Assembly (NCBI GenBank): GCA_965279315.1
Contig: OZ257145.1
Span: 1,550,001-1,614,000 of the forward strand
Source of the DNA: JAPWJZ01 sp965279315
GTDB taxonomy: Bacteria > Pseudomonadota > Alphaproteobacteria > Micavibrionales > UBA2020
Reading direction: 5' to 3'
Length of the DNA: 64,000 bases
The notes beneath the pieces were generated by a model, which saw nothing but the letters and a program-made list of their open reading frames with translations, ran no database searches and was not told where the DNA came from. The position numbers and the translations under genes were made by a program. Positions 16,313 through 25,963 of the stretch are shown here, one piece after another (within the stretch, counting starts at the first letter, position 1; each line of letters starts with the position of its first letter).

Positions 16313-18529
16313 ATGGTTATGTCGCAATCTAGCCTTTTCAACGCAGGTGAAACGCCAGAAACCGGCCACCGCGCGCAGGTGCTGGTGCCCTATCCCTTAT
16401 CAAGGGCTTACGACTACCTTGTGCCGCAAAACATGCCCGTTGCGGCGGGGGATTATGTAAGGGTGCCCCTTGGCAAGCGCGACACCATCGGCGTGGTCTG
16501 GACGACCGATGCGGATGACGCCAAGGTCGATCCCGCCAAGCTGAAATCTGTTTTGCAGAAATTCACCTTCGACCCCATGCCGCAGGTGCACCGGCAATTC
16601 ATCGAATGGGTCGCGCGGTACACCATGTCGGATGTCGGCGCGGTCCTGAAAATGAGCCTCAGTGCGCCCGAGGCGTTACAGCCGCCGAAATCGGTGCCGG
16701 TGTTCACGCTGACCGGCAATATCCCGGCCAAGCTGCCGGCCAGCCGCCAGAAAATCATCGAGTTGCTGAAGGATGGCGTCCCGCGCCGTGCTGTCGATAT
16801 CGCGCGCGAAGCGGGATGCTCGGCGGCGGTCGTGCGCGCGATGGCGGTTGCGGGGCAACTGCAAACCTTGGCGGGCACGCCGCGCGCGCCGTGCAGCATG
16901 GTCGATGTGTCCGAAAACCGGCTGTCTTTTTCCGACCACCAGAAAACGGCTGCGGATGCCTTGCAAAAACTGGCGGCGGCGAACCAGTATGCCGCCGTGC
17001 TGCTGGACGGCGTGACGGGGTCGGGCAAGACGGAAGTTTATTTCGAGGCGATCGCCGAGGCATTGCGACAGGGCAAACAGGCGCTGATCCTGCTGCCCGA
17101 AATCTCGCTGTCGGCGCAGTTCCTGGAACGCTTCGAACGCCGCTTCGGCGTGCTGCCCGCGCTGTGGCATTCCGAAGTGCCGACCGCGCAGCGGCGCGTG
17201 ACATGGACGGGTGTTGCGGAAGGCAAGACTAAGGTCGTCGTCGGCGCGCGCTCCGCGCTGTTCCTGCCCTTCGCCGATCTGGGGCTGATCGTGGTCGATG
17301 AAGAGCATGACGCATCGTACAAGCAAGAAGAAGGCGTGCTGTATCACGCGCGCGACATGGCGATTGTGCGGGCGCGCCTCGGCAGCTTCCCCGTTGTGCT
17401 GGTATCGGCGACGCCGTCGCTGGAAACCATGGTGAATGTGCAGCAAAACAAATACACCTACCTGAACCTGCCGTCGCGCCATGCGGGGGCGCGGATGCCC
17501 GATATCCACGTCATCAATTTGAAGGCGACGCCGCCGGAGCGCCAGAAATTCATCGCGCCGCCGCTGCAAAAGGCATTGCTGGAGGTGTTCGCGGCGAAGG
17601 AACAATCGCTGCTGTTCCTCAACCGCCGCGGTTATGCGCCGCTGACGCTCTGCCGCACCTGCGGCCACCGGTTCCAGTGCCCGTCCTGCGCCGCGTGGCT
17701 GGTGGAGCATAAACGCCATTCGCGCCTGCAATGCCACCATTGCGGCTTCGCGCAGCAAGTGCCGCGCAATTGTCCGTCGTGCCAGGCAGAGGATAGCTTC
17801 GCCGCCTGCGGCCCGGGCGTGGAGCGCATCCAGGAAGAGGTGCAGCTGCTGATCCCCGATGCGCGCACCTTTATCCTCGCCAGCGACGTCATCACCAGCC
17901 CCGGCATGATTTCAAAGGCCGTGCATGACATCGAGGACCATAAATACGACATCATCATCGGCACGCAGATCATCGCCAAGGGGCACCATTTCCCGTCGCT
18001 GACGCTGGTCGGCGTGATCGATGCCGATTTGGGATTGGCTGGCGGCGACCTGCGGGCGGGGGAGCGCACGTTCCAGCTGCTGCATCAGGTATCGGGCAGG
18101 GCGGGGCGCGCCGAAAAACCGGGCCGCGTGTTCATCCAGACTTATATGCCCGAACAGACGGTCATTAAGGCCTTGGCCAAGAACGACCGTGACGAGTTCC
18201 TGGCGGTCGAGGCGCGGGAGCGGGAGAAAGCGGCCATGCCCCCCTTTGGCCGGCTCGCCGCCCTCATCCTCTCCGACCCCGACGAGAACAAGCTGGACGT
18301 GTTCTGCCGCAGCCTTGCGCAAAAGGCACCCCGCTATGACGATATCCGCGTCCTTGGGCCTGCGCCGGCTCCCATGGGCTTCCTGCGCGGCAAGCACCGC
18401 CGCCGGTTCCTGATCAAGGCGGGCAAGAATTTACCCATCCAGAAATATCTTGCGGAATGGCTCGGGAATGTTAAGACTCCATCCAGCCTGCAATTGAAGG
18501 TCGATATCGATCCGCAAAGCTTCTTCTGA
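16313..18529 (+). CDS. priA: Primosomal protein N' (replication restart helicase)
   Basis: A 738-residue 3'-5' superfamily 2 helicase that reloads the replisome at stalled forks. The N-terminal DNA-binding domain starts at QVLVPYPLSRAYDYLVP. Walker A is GVTGSGKTE with K239, and Walker B is DEEH at 329-332 (VVDEEHDASYKQEE). A cysteine-rich zinc module follows the helicase core (CRTCGHRFQCPSC, then CHHCG and CPSC). The conserved AKGHHFPSLTLVGVIDAD marks the second RecA lobe. The start could be the ATG at 16313 or the one two codons later. Confidence 0.96.
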   Translation: MVMSQSSLFNAGETPETGHRAQVLVPYPLSRAYDYLVPQNMPVAAGDYVRVPLGKRDTIGVVWTTDADDAKVDPAKLKSVLQKFTFDPMPQVHRQFIEWVARYTMSDVGAVLKMSLSAPEALQPPKSVPVFTLTGNIPAKLPASRQKIIELLKDGVPRRAVDIAREAGCSAAVVRAMAVAGQLQTLAGTPRAPCSMVDVSENRLSFSDHQKTAADALQKLAAANQYAAVLLDGVTGSGKTEVYFEAIAEALRQGKQALILLPEISLSAQFLERFERRFGVLPALWHSEVPTAQRRVTWTGVAEGKTKVVVGARSALFLPFADLGLIVVDEEHDASYKQEEGVLYHARDMAIVRARLGSFPVVLVSATPSLETMVNVQQNKYTYLNLPSRHAGARMPDIHVINLKATPPERQKFIAPPLQKALLEVFAAKEQSLLFLNRRGYAPLTLCRTCGHRFQCPSCAAWLVEHKRHSRLQCHHCGFAQQVPRNCPSCQAEDSFAACGPGVERIQEEVQLLIPDARTFILASDVITSPGMISKAVHDIEDHKYDIIIGTQIIAKGHHFPSLTLVGVIDADLGLAGGDLRAGERTFQLLHQVSGRAGRAEKPGRVFIQTYMPEQTVIKALAKNDRDEFLAVEAREREKAAMPPFGRLAALILSDPDENKLDVFCRSLAQKAPRYDDIRVLGPAPAPMGFLRGKHRRRFLIKAGKNLPIQKYLAEWLGNVKTPSSLQLKVDIDPQSFF

Positions 18530-18590
18530 GTCGTTGCAGATTTATTAACGACCGATATTGTCAAGTAAAATCAAACGGTTAATTTTTGAT

Positions 18591-18619
18591 TTGACAGAAT
18601 ACGGCGCGTTGGATATTGT
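18591..18619 (+). promoter_or_regulatory. Strong sigma-70-like promoter
   Basis: A perfect TTGACA at 18591-18596 is followed after exactly 17 bp by TATTGT at 18614-18619. It lies about 32 bp ahead of the small membrane-protein gene at 18651 and would drive it and the histidine kinase. Confidence 0.7.
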
Positions 18620-18650
18620 ACCTCCATCGCAAATACAGTGGGGACCGCAC

Positions 18651-18854
18651 ATGTTTGAGAGCCAGAGCATCAACATTATCCTGACCATGCTTTTCATGAT
18701 CAGCTGCATGGTCTCCCCCGAATTCGCGGCTTCGGTCGTGGCCGGTGCGATCGGCATGTTCGCCGCTTGCGCCTATGTGATGGTCAAAAACGGCGGCCCG
18801 AGCCATCCGGTCCAGGCTGCCCTTCGTCAGGGACGCGCCCTGCTCAACCGGTAA
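18651..18854 (+). CDS. Small membrane protein upstream of histidine kinase
   Basis: A protein of 67 residues starting MFESQSINIILTMLFMI. An in-frame ATG upstream at 18558 would fall before the promoter at 18591-18619, so 18651 is preferred; GTGGGG lies about 7 bases ahead. Residues 7-24 and 27-46 form two hydrophobic helices (SINIILTMLFMISCMV and AASVVAGAIGMFAACAYVMV), and the tail is basic (ALRQGRALLNR). The histidine kinase gene follows after only 3 bp, so it may be a membrane partner or sensor accessory. No family was recognised. Confidence 0.6.
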   Translation: MFESQSINIILTMLFMISCMVSPEFAASVVAGAIGMFAACAYVMVKNGGPSHPVQAALRQGRALLNR

Positions 18855-18857
18855 TTT

Positions 18858-20090
18858 GTGAACGCTTCCCCTCCCCACGACATCCCCTGCACCCCCGATC
18901 CTTATTACAACGAGGCCGAACGCCTGCAGGCGCTCGACTCCTACCATATCCTCGACACGCCGCAGGAAAAGGAATTCGACGACATCGTCGAACTGGCGAC
19001 GCAGATCTGCGACACGCCCATTTCCGTCATCACGCTGCTGGCGCAGGACCGCCAGTGGTTCAAGGCGAAAAAGGGCATCGACCTCGACCAGACCGGCCTC
19101 GACGTTTCCATCTGCGCCCACGCGATTTTGCAGCATGATATTTTCGAAGTGCCGGATACGACCGCAGATGCGCGTTTCCGCGACAACCCGCTGGTGACGA
19201 TGGCGAACGGCTTGCGGTTTTACACGGGCGCGGTGCTGAAGACGCCGGAAGGCCTGCCGATCGGCATGCTCTGCGTGCTCGACAGCCGCCCGCGCCAGCT
19301 GACCGACCACCAGAAATTCGCCCTCGCCACCCTCGCCACGCAGGTGATGAAGCAGCTGGAGCTGAAAAAGACCATCCGCAGCTACGCCGCGAAAAACGCC
19401 GAGCTGACGCATTTTTCCCACGCCATCGCGCATGACCTGCGCGACCCGATGGGCAGCGTGAAAATGCTGGCCGAAATGCTGAAGATCCAGCACGCCGCCG
19501 CGATGCCGCCGCGCGCCGCCGAAATGGTCGATGTGATCGCGAGTGCCAGCAGCCGCTCGCTGGTGCTGCTCAATAGCCTGCTTGCGCTGGCGGAGGCGGA
19601 GGACCGCAACCTCGCCCCCGACGCCTGCGATGCGGGCACCGTGCTGGCGGCCACGCTGGAAAATTTGCAGGCCTTTATCAAGGCATCGGGCGCGCATGTG
19701 GAATGCGGCCCGCTGCCGCAGGTGGCGATGGGCGCGGGCGAACTGGGGCAGGTGCTGCAGAACCTGATCGCAAACGCCATCAATTACCGCGACCTGTCGC
19801 GCCCCTGCCGCGTGCGCGTATCGGCATCGGTCGAAGGCGGCCGCACAGTCATCTGCGTGCGCGACAACGGCATCGGCATCGCGGATGAAAATATCGACGG
19901 CATCTTCGCGCCGCTGAAACGCCTGCACGGCACCGACCGCCCCGGCACCGGGCTTGGCCTTACCATCACGCGCAAGATCGTGGAACGCCGTGGCGGCGCG
20001 ATCTGGGTTGAATCGAAACTGGGCGAGGGGACAAGCTTTTGTTTCAGCGTTTCCGTGACGCCGCCCGAACGCCGGAAAATCAGGGCATAA
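18858..20090 (+). CDS. GAF-domain sensor histidine kinase
   Basis: A cytoplasmic sensor kinase of 410 residues. The GAF domain covers roughly 20-165, with the typical DTPQEKEFDDIVELATQICD opening and the end PIGMLCVLDSRPRQL. The HisKA segment carries the phospho-acceptor H192 in AIAHDLRDPMG. The HATPase domain has the N box (NLIANAINYR), DNGIGIADEN and GTGLGLTITRKIV. No membrane helix is present, so the signal is probably a small molecule or partner protein. No response regulator lies next to it, so its target is not in the window. The start is GTG. The 3' end overlaps sixA by 11 bp, tail to tail. Confidence 0.9.
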   Translation: MNASPPHDIPCTPDPYYNEAERLQALDSYHILDTPQEKEFDDIVELATQICDTPISVITLLAQDRQWFKAKKGIDLDQTGLDVSICAHAILQHDIFEVPDTTADARFRDNPLVTMANGLRFYTGAVLKTPEGLPIGMLCVLDSRPRQLTDHQKFALATLATQVMKQLELKKTIRSYAAKNAELTHFSHAIAHDLRDPMGSVKMLAEMLKIQHAAAMPPRAAEMVDVIASASSRSLVLLNSLLALAEAEDRNLAPDACDAGTVLAATLENLQAFIKASGAHVECGPLPQVAMGAGELGQVLQNLIANAINYRDLSRPCRVRVSASVEGGRTVICVRDNGIGIADENIDGIFAPLKRLHGTDRPGTGLGLTITRKIVERRGGAIWVESKLGEGTSFCFSVSVTPPERRKIRA

Positions 20091-20577
20091 ACACGGTTTT
20101 CAACCGGGTCTTGCGCGCCGAAAAATTCTGCCATTCATCGATGTCGCATTCGAACACCGCAAGCGTGGAGGGCGGGAATTTGCCGATGGTTTCGCCATGC
20201 GCCTCGGCCAGCTTTTCGGCGATGTCTTCCAGCCCCGGATTGTGGCCGACGATGACGATTGAATCGAACCGGTCATCCGCCTCGCGGATTTCATCGACGA
20301 TGGTTTCGGGATGCGCAAGGTAGAGCGATTTTTCGAACCGCGGCGACAGCCCGCCCTGACCGCCGAACAGCCGCGCGGTTGCGATGCGTAAGGTCTCCCG
20401 CGTGCGGGTGGAGGTGGAGCAGAAGGCCGCATCGGGGAACAGGTTCTGCTCCCGCATGAAATCGCCCAGATTTTCCGATTCATGCTCGCCGCGCGCCGAC
20501 AGGCCGCGGTCATGGTCGTCCTGACCCAGCTCGGCGGGGTCGGAATGGGCATGGCGGAGCAAATATAAAGTCTTCAT
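20080..20577 (-). CDS. sixA: SixA-type histidine phosphatase
   Basis: A 165-residue protein of the histidine phosphatase (phosphoglycerate mutase-like) superfamily. The RHA signature with the catalytic histidine is at the start (LYLLRHAHSDP), followed by RGLSARGEHESE, TSTRTRET and the second histidine in VGHNPGLEDIAE. SixA dephosphorylates phosphohistidine on phosphotransfer proteins. Its convergent overlap with a histidine kinase gene is suggestive, but overlap alone does not prove a shared pathway. Confidence 0.88.
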   Translation of the reverse strand: MKTLYLLRHAHSDPAELGQDDHDRGLSARGEHESENLGDFMREQNLFPDAAFCSTSTRTRETLRIATARLFGGQGGLSPRFEKSLYLAHPETIVDEIREADDRFDSIVIVGHNPGLEDIAEKLAEAHGETIGKFPPSTLAVFECDIDEWQNFSARKTRLKTVFMP

Positions 20578-20639
20578 TTTTCAGCGCCTGTCGTGTAAGG
20601 CTTTCAGGCATAAATATATCCCAGCAAAGGCGGGTTGTC

Positions 20640-22118
20640 ATGCCTCAAGCAGCGTCCAAGGATTATGTCGCGGTCCTCGATATCGGCTCGAACGCCGTGC
20701 GTTTCGTCGTTTATGACGGGCTGAACCGTGCGCCCTTTAAAATCCATAATGAACGCACCCAGTGCCATCTGGGCAAGCACCTCGCCACCACCGGCATGCT
20801 GAACCCCGAGGGCGTGGCATCGGCGTTCGAGGCCATCGGTCGCTATGCCGGCCTCATCAAGGCCATGAAGATCAAGCAGGTCAAGGCGGTCGCGACCGCC
20901 GCGATGAGGGATGCCAAGGACGGCGCGGATTTCATCAGGCGCGTGAAGGATGAATTCGGCCTCAAGATCGACATCATCGAGGGCGAGGAAGAGGCACGGC
21001 TTGCGTCACAGGGCGTGATGATGAACGGCCTCGGCGCGAACGGGGTGATCGGCGATTACGGCGGGGGTTCGCTGGAGCTGATCGTCGTTGAAAAAGACGT
21101 GGTGAAGCACAAGACCTCGCTGCCCATCGGCGCGCACCGGTTGCATGCGATACAGGGTGAAGCCGCGCAGCTGAAGGCAATCGATACGCACCTTGCCAAC
21201 GCGCCCTTCCTGCAAAATTACGAAGGCCGCGATTTTTACGCCATGGGCGGCGCGTGGCGGTCGATGGCGCGCGCGCACATGCGCATGGAAAAACATCCCG
21301 TGCTGATGCTCGACCATTACACGATCGAGGGCAAAAAGGCGGCGGAATACGCCAATTTCATTTCGCGCCAAAGCACCGCATCGCTGGCAAAAACCGTCGG
21401 CATGATGGAAAAACGCGTGCATGACATCGGCGTCGCCGCCATGGCAATGTCCCGCGTGTTCGAAATCCTGAAGCCCGCGCGCCTGATATTCTCCGGCACG
21501 GGCCTGCGCGAAGGGCTGCTGTACGACCAGCTTGCGCCCGATACGCAAGCCGAAGATTCCCTGATCGCGTCCTGCGAAAAGGTCGCGCAGCAGGTGAGCC
21601 GCTTCAGCGACCATGACGGGTTCGAGGCGCTGCTGAAATGGATCGGCCCGCTGTTCGCCGCCGCCGACAACAAGACCAAGAAACTGCTGAAGGCCAGCTG
21701 CCTCTTAAGCGATATCAGCTGGTTCGAGCACGAGGATTACCAGGCCGACCATGCGTTTGAACGCGTGCTGGTGATGCCTTTCTACGGCATCGACCATGCG
21801 GGCCGCGCCTTCCTCGCGCTGTCGCAATATGTGCGCTATGGCGGCAACCCCGACAAGAAATCCGGCACGCTGATGAAGCTGCTGGGCGAAAAAGACGTGA
21901 CCGCCGCCACCGTCACCGGCCTTGCGCTGGCGACCGGCTACCTGCTGACCGGCGGCGCGCTGGGGCTGCTGAATGAAAGCGAACTCATCCTCGCCCCCAA
22001 AACCACCACCCTCAAACTCCACGCCAAATCCCAGATGCTGAACGCCGAGGTCGTGACCAAGGCATTCAACAAACTGGCCGAAGCGATGGGCAAGGACGCG
22101 GTGATCGAGGCGGTGTGA
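20640..22118 (+). CDS. ppx: Exopolyphosphatase / guanosine pentaphosphate phosphohydrolase family
   Basis: A 492-residue Ppx/GppA enzyme that removes terminal phosphates from polyphosphate or pppGpp. The ASKHA-fold phosphate loops are DIGSNAVRFVVYD near residue 14 and GDYGGGSLELIVV near 140. The catalytic-glutamate segment is EGEEEARLASQG, and the HD-like C-terminal half contains SDISWFEHEDYQADHAF. The length fits Ppx. The substrate preference (polyphosphate or pppGpp) cannot be read directly. The 3' end runs into a perfect palindrome shared with metH. Confidence 0.92.
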   Translation: MPQAASKDYVAVLDIGSNAVRFVVYDGLNRAPFKIHNERTQCHLGKHLATTGMLNPEGVASAFEAIGRYAGLIKAMKIKQVKAVATAAMRDAKDGADFIRRVKDEFGLKIDIIEGEEEARLASQGVMMNGLGANGVIGDYGGGSLELIVVEKDVVKHKTSLPIGAHRLHAIQGEAAQLKAIDTHLANAPFLQNYEGRDFYAMGGAWRSMARAHMRMEKHPVLMLDHYTIEGKKAAEYANFISRQSTASLAKTVGMMEKRVHDIGVAAMAMSRVFEILKPARLIFSGTGLREGLLYDQLAPDTQAEDSLIASCEKVAQQVSRFSDHDGFEALLKWIGPLFAAADNKTKKLLKASCLLSDISWFEHEDYQADHAFERVLVMPFYGIDHAGRAFLALSQYVRYGGNPDKKSGTLMKLLGEKDVTAATVTGLALATGYLLTGGALGLLNESELILAPKTTTLKLHAKSQMLNAEVVTKAFNKLAEAMGKDAVIEAV

Positions 22119-22120
22119 GC

Positions 22121-22175
22121 GAAGTACCCTCACCCCACCCTCTCCCAGAGGGAAAGGGTGGGGTGAGGGTACTTC
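22121..22175. repeat. REP-like perfect palindrome, copy A, between ppx and metH
   Basis: The 21-bp arms are perfectly complementary: GAAGTACCCTCACCCCACCC plus T, mirrored at 22155-22175. The loop contains CTCCCAGAGGGA. The core matches the inverted copies at 33117-33154 and 33475-33513, so it is a dispersed family member. Lying between two convergent genes, it can also serve as a bidirectional terminator. Confidence 0.85.
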
Positions 22176-22183
22176 CTTATGCC

Positions 22184-25100
22184 TTACCTGTCCAGAATCG
22201 GCGCCAGCCAGCGTTCCGCTTCCGCGTTGCTGATGCCGCGCCGCCTTGCGTAATCTTCCATCTGGTCGCGGCCGATGCTGTTCACGCCCAGGTAGTAGCT
22301 GTCGGGATGCGCGAAATACCAGCCGCTGACCGATGACGCCGGCCACATGGCAAGGCTTTCGGTCAGGATGATGCCGGTGTTTTTCTCCACGTCCAGCAAA
22401 TCCCAGATGATGTTTTTCTGCGTATGGTCGGGGCAGGCGGGATAGCCGGGCGCGGGGCGGATGCCGCGATATTGTTCGTCGATCAGCGCGTCATAGCCCA
22501 GTTTTTCATCCTGCGCGTAACCCCAATAACTCCGACGCACTTGCGCATGCATGTATTCGGCAAACGCCTCCGCGAAACGGTCGGCGACGGCCTTCGCCAT
22601 CATGCTGCTATAGGGATCGTTCTTCGCCTCGAATTCCTTGACGATATCCTCCAGCCCATCGCCTGCGGTCACGGCGAAGGCGCCGATATAATCGTTTTTG
22701 CCCGACGACAGCGGCGCCACGAAATCGGACAGCGAATAATCGGCGCGGCCTTCTTTCTTGCGGATCTGCTGGCGCAGCCCGTGGATGCGGGCAAGCTCTT
22801 CCTTGCGCTCCTCGCCCTTGTAAATCACGATATCTTCGGCCTCGCCCGATGCGGGGAACAGGCCGATCACGCCGCGCGGGCGCACGCGTCCGTCGCGGAT
22901 GAAAAACTCGATCATCTTCTGCGCATCGTCGAAAATCTTGCGCGCCTCTTCGCCGCGCTGTTCGTCGTCGAAAATCTGCGGATATTTCATCAGCATGCCC
23001 CAGGTATAGAAAAAGGGCGACCAGTCGACATATTCGCGCAAGGTGTCAAAACCCACATCCCTGAACACATGGATGCCGGGCTTGGCGGGCACGGGTGGCG
23101 TGTAACCTTTCCAGTCGGCGCGATAGCGGTTTTTCTGCGCATCGGCAAAGGGGATCAGTTCCTTGTTGGGCGATTTGTTCAGGAAACGCTCGTTCAGTGT
23201 TTTGTATTTTTTCGTGACCTCGGCAAGGTAGGGCGTGCGCAAGGTCGCGTTCAGCAGGTTGTTCATCACGCCGACGGCGCGCGACGCATCCGGCACGTAA
23301 ACGACGGGATGCTTGTAATGCGGCGCGATTTTCACCGCCGTGTGCATTTCCGACGTCGTTGCGCCGCCGATGAGCAGGGGGATGGTGAAGCCCTGCCGCT
23401 GCATTTCGGACGCCACATGCGCCATTTCCTCCAGCGACGGGGTGATGAGGCCGGAGAGGCCGATCACATCGACATTTTCCTCGCGCGCGGTCTGCAGAAT
23501 TTTTTCGGCGGATACCATCACGCCAAGGTCGACGACTTCATAGCCGTTGCATTGCAAGACGATGCCGACGATGTTCTTGCCGATATCATGCACGTCGCCC
23601 TTGACGGTCGCGAGCAAGATTTTGCCGGCGCTTTTCGCCTTGGTGTCCTTTTCCGCCTCCATGAAGGGCAGCAGGTGCGCAACCGACTGTTTCATGACGC
23701 GGGCCGATTTCACCACTTGCGGCAGGAACATCTTGCCGTCGCCGAACAGGTCGCCGACGATGTTCATGCCGGCCATCAGCGGGCCTTCGATCACCTCCAG
23801 CGAACGCTTGCATTTTTGGCGCGCTTCCTCCGTGTCTTCCTCGATATGCTCGTTGATGCCCTTGACCAGCGCGTATTCGAGGCGTTTTTCAACCGGGTAT
23901 TTGCGCCATTCTTTTTCTTCCTCTTTTTCCTTGGCGCCCTTGCCCTTGTATTTCGCGGCAAGGTCGAGCAGGTTTTCGGTCGCATCGGGGCGGCGGTTCA
24001 GGATCACGTCCTCCACCGCGTCGCGCAACTCGGCGGGAATGCTGTCATAGACGGCCAGCTGCCCCGCATTCACGATGCCCATGTCCATGCCGGCCTTGGT
24101 CGCGTGATACAGGAACACGGCGTGGATCGCTTCGCGCACCGTATTGTTGCCGCGGAACGAGAATGACACGTTCGACACGCCGCCGCTCACCAGCGCATGG
24201 GGCAGCGTCGCCTTGATCTGTTTCGTCGCCTCGATGAAATCGACGCCGTAATTGTTGTGTTCCTCGATCCCTGTCGCGACCGCGAAAATGTTCGGGTCGA
24301 AAATGATGTCTTCGGGCGGGAAGCCGTTTTTCACCAGCAGGTTGTAGGCGCGGGTGCAGATTTCCAGCTTGCGCGTGATGGTGTCGGCTTGCCCCTTTTC
24401 ATCGAACGCCATCACGATGACGGCAGCGCCGTAGAGCCGTGCCAGATGCGCCTGTTGCAGGAACGGCGCTTCGCCTTCCTTCATGCTGATCGAATTGATG
24501 ATGCTTTTGCCCTGCACGCATTTCAGGCCTTCCTCGATCACGTCCCATTTCGATGAATCGATCATCACGGGCACGCGGGCGATATCGGGTTCGGATGCGA
24601 TGTTGTTCAGGAACGTCTTCATGGCAAGCTTGGAATCCAGCATGCCTTCGTCCATGTTCACGTCGATGACCTGCGCACCGCTCTGCACCTGTTCCAGCGC
24701 GACGCTGGTGGCGTCCAGGTAGCGGCGTTCCTTGATCAAATCCTTGAATTTGGTCGATCCGGTCACGTTCGTGCGTTCGCCCACGTTGACGAACAGGCTG
24801 TTCTCGTTGATCTCCAGCGGCTCCAGCCCCGACAGGCGCAGCGCTTTCGGAATTTTGGGCGCGACGCGCACGGGCGTTTTGGCGACCGCCGCCGCAAGCG
24901 CGCGGATATGCGCAGGCGTGGTGCCGCAGCAGCCGCCCACGATGTTCAGGAATCCCGACTGCGCCCATTCGCCCATTTCCGCCGTCATCTGTTCGGGCGT
25001 CTCGTCATAGCCGCCGAAAGCGTTCGGCAGGCCCGCATTGGGATAAACGCAGATATGCGTGTCGGAAATTTTCGACAGCGTCTGCACATACTGGCGCATT

Positions 25101-25849
25101 TCTTTCGGGCCCAGCGCGCAGTTGAGCCCGATCGACAGTGGGTTCGCGTGGCGGACGGAGTTCCAGAACGCCTCCGTCGTCTGCCCCGACAGCGTGCGGC
25201 CCGATGCATCGGTGATCGTGCCGGAAATCATCAGCGGCAGGCGCGTATTTTTGTCGCCGAAATATTTTTCGCAGGCGAAGATCGCGGCTTTCGCGTTCAA
25301 TGTGTCGAAAATAGTCTCGATCAGCAGCAAGTCCGCGCCGCCCTGCACCTGTCCGTCGATTGCCTCGTAATAGGATTCCACCAGTTGGTCGAAGGTGATG
25401 TTGCGGAATCCCGGGTCGTTGACCTCGGGCGACATCGACGCCGTGCGGCTGGTGGGGCCGATCGCGCCCGCCACGAAACGCGGGCGGTCATGCGTGCTGA
25501 AACGGTCCGCCGCGCGCCGCGCGACCTGCGCCGCCGACAGGTTGAGGTCGAAGCTCAGGGATTCCATGCCGTAATCCGCCATGGAAATGCGGTTGGAATT
25601 GAAACTGTTGGTGGAAATAATATCCGCGCCCGCCGCCAGGTATTCGGCATGGATGCTTTCGATGATGGCGGGCTGCGTCAGGTTGAGCAGGTCATTGTTG
25701 CCCTTCAGCGATTTTTCCCATGTCGCGAATTGCGTGCCGCGGAAATCGGCCTCCTGCAATTTATGCCCCTGGATCATCGTGCCCATCGCCCCGTCAAGGA
25801 CAAGGATGCGCTGCGCCAATGCTGCCGTGATTTCTTTTTGCTTGCTCAT
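22184..25849 (-). CDS. metH: Cobalamin-dependent methionine synthase
   Basis: A 1221-residue enzyme that makes methionine from homocysteine with methyl-tetrahydrofolate and methylcobalamin. The domains run in the usual order. The homocysteine-binding barrel (1-330) has the zinc cysteines in GLNCALG and VGGCCGTTPAH. The pterin-binding barrel (about 350-620) begins NVGERTNVTGS. The cobalamin module has the axial-histidine motif DVHDIGKNIVG and VIGLSGLITPSL. The C-terminal reactivation domain contains GYPACPDHTQK and the S-adenosylmethionine site. The length is normal for MetH. No cobalamin riboswitch was recognised in the 114 bp upstream. Confidence 0.97.
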   Translation of the reverse strand: MSKQKEITAALAQRILVLDGAMGTMIQGHKLQEADFRGTQFATWEKSLKGNNDLLNLTQPAIIESIHAEYLAAGADIISTNSFNSNRISMADYGMESLSFDLNLSAAQVARRAADRFSTHDRPRFVAGAIGPTSRTASMSPEVNDPGFRNITFDQLVESYYEAIDGQVQGGADLLLIETIFDTLNAKAAIFACEKYFGDKNTRLPLMISGTITDASGRTLSGQTTEAFWNSVRHANPLSIGLNCALGPKEMRQYVQTLSKISDTHICVYPNAGLPNAFGGYDETPEQMTAEMGEWAQSGFLNIVGGCCGTTPAHIRALAAAVAKTPVRVAPKIPKALRLSGLEPLEINENSLFVNVGERTNVTGSTKFKDLIKERRYLDATSVALEQVQSGAQVIDVNMDEGMLDSKLAMKTFLNNIASEPDIARVPVMIDSSKWDVIEEGLKCVQGKSIINSISMKEGEAPFLQQAHLARLYGAAVIVMAFDEKGQADTITRKLEICTRAYNLLVKNGFPPEDIIFDPNIFAVATGIEEHNNYGVDFIEATKQIKATLPHALVSGGVSNVSFSFRGNNTVREAIHAVFLYHATKAGMDMGIVNAGQLAVYDSIPAELRDAVEDVILNRRPDATENLLDLAAKYKGKGAKEKEEEKEWRKYPVEKRLEYALVKGINEHIEEDTEEARQKCKRSLEVIEGPLMAGMNIVGDLFGDGKMFLPQVVKSARVMKQSVAHLLPFMEAEKDTKAKSAGKILLATVKGDVHDIGKNIVGIVLQCNGYEVVDLGVMVSAEKILQTAREENVDVIGLSGLITPSLEEMAHVASEMQRQGFTIPLLIGGATTSEMHTAVKIAPHYKHPVVYVPDASRAVGVMNNLLNATLRTPYLAEVTKKYKTLNERFLNKSPNKELIPFADAQKNRYRADWKGYTPPVPAKPGIHVFRDVGFDTLREYVDWSPFFYTWGMLMKYPQIFDDEQRGEEARKIFDDAQKMIEFFIRDGRVRPRGVIGLFPASGEAEDIVIYKGEERKEELARIHGLRQQIRKKEGRADYSLSDFVAPLSSGKNDYIGAFAVTAGDGLEDIVKEFEAKNDPYSSMMAKAVADRFAEAFAEYMHAQVRRSYWGYAQDEKLGYDALIDEQYRGIRPAPGYPACPDHTQKNIIWDLLDVEKNTGIILTESLAMWPASSVSGWYFAHPDSYYLGVNSIGRDQMEDYARRRGISNAEAERWLAPILDR

Positions 25850-25963
25850 GCCGTGGGCGCTCCGCCAGTTCTATTTACACACCCCGCTTTTTAGCAGGAA
25901 GGGAGGTGAAATAGAAAAATTAAATGCGCATTATTAGACATAATGCCTACTCAAGGGCGGGGA

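Noticed and set aside
25869..25921. GCTAAAAAG-like core on the minus strand upstream of metH, reminiscent of SAM-II/SAM-V riboswitch 3' ends
   Set aside because: The required P1 stem and the loop-pairing sequence about 10 bases before the core are not present, so the match is probably chance.
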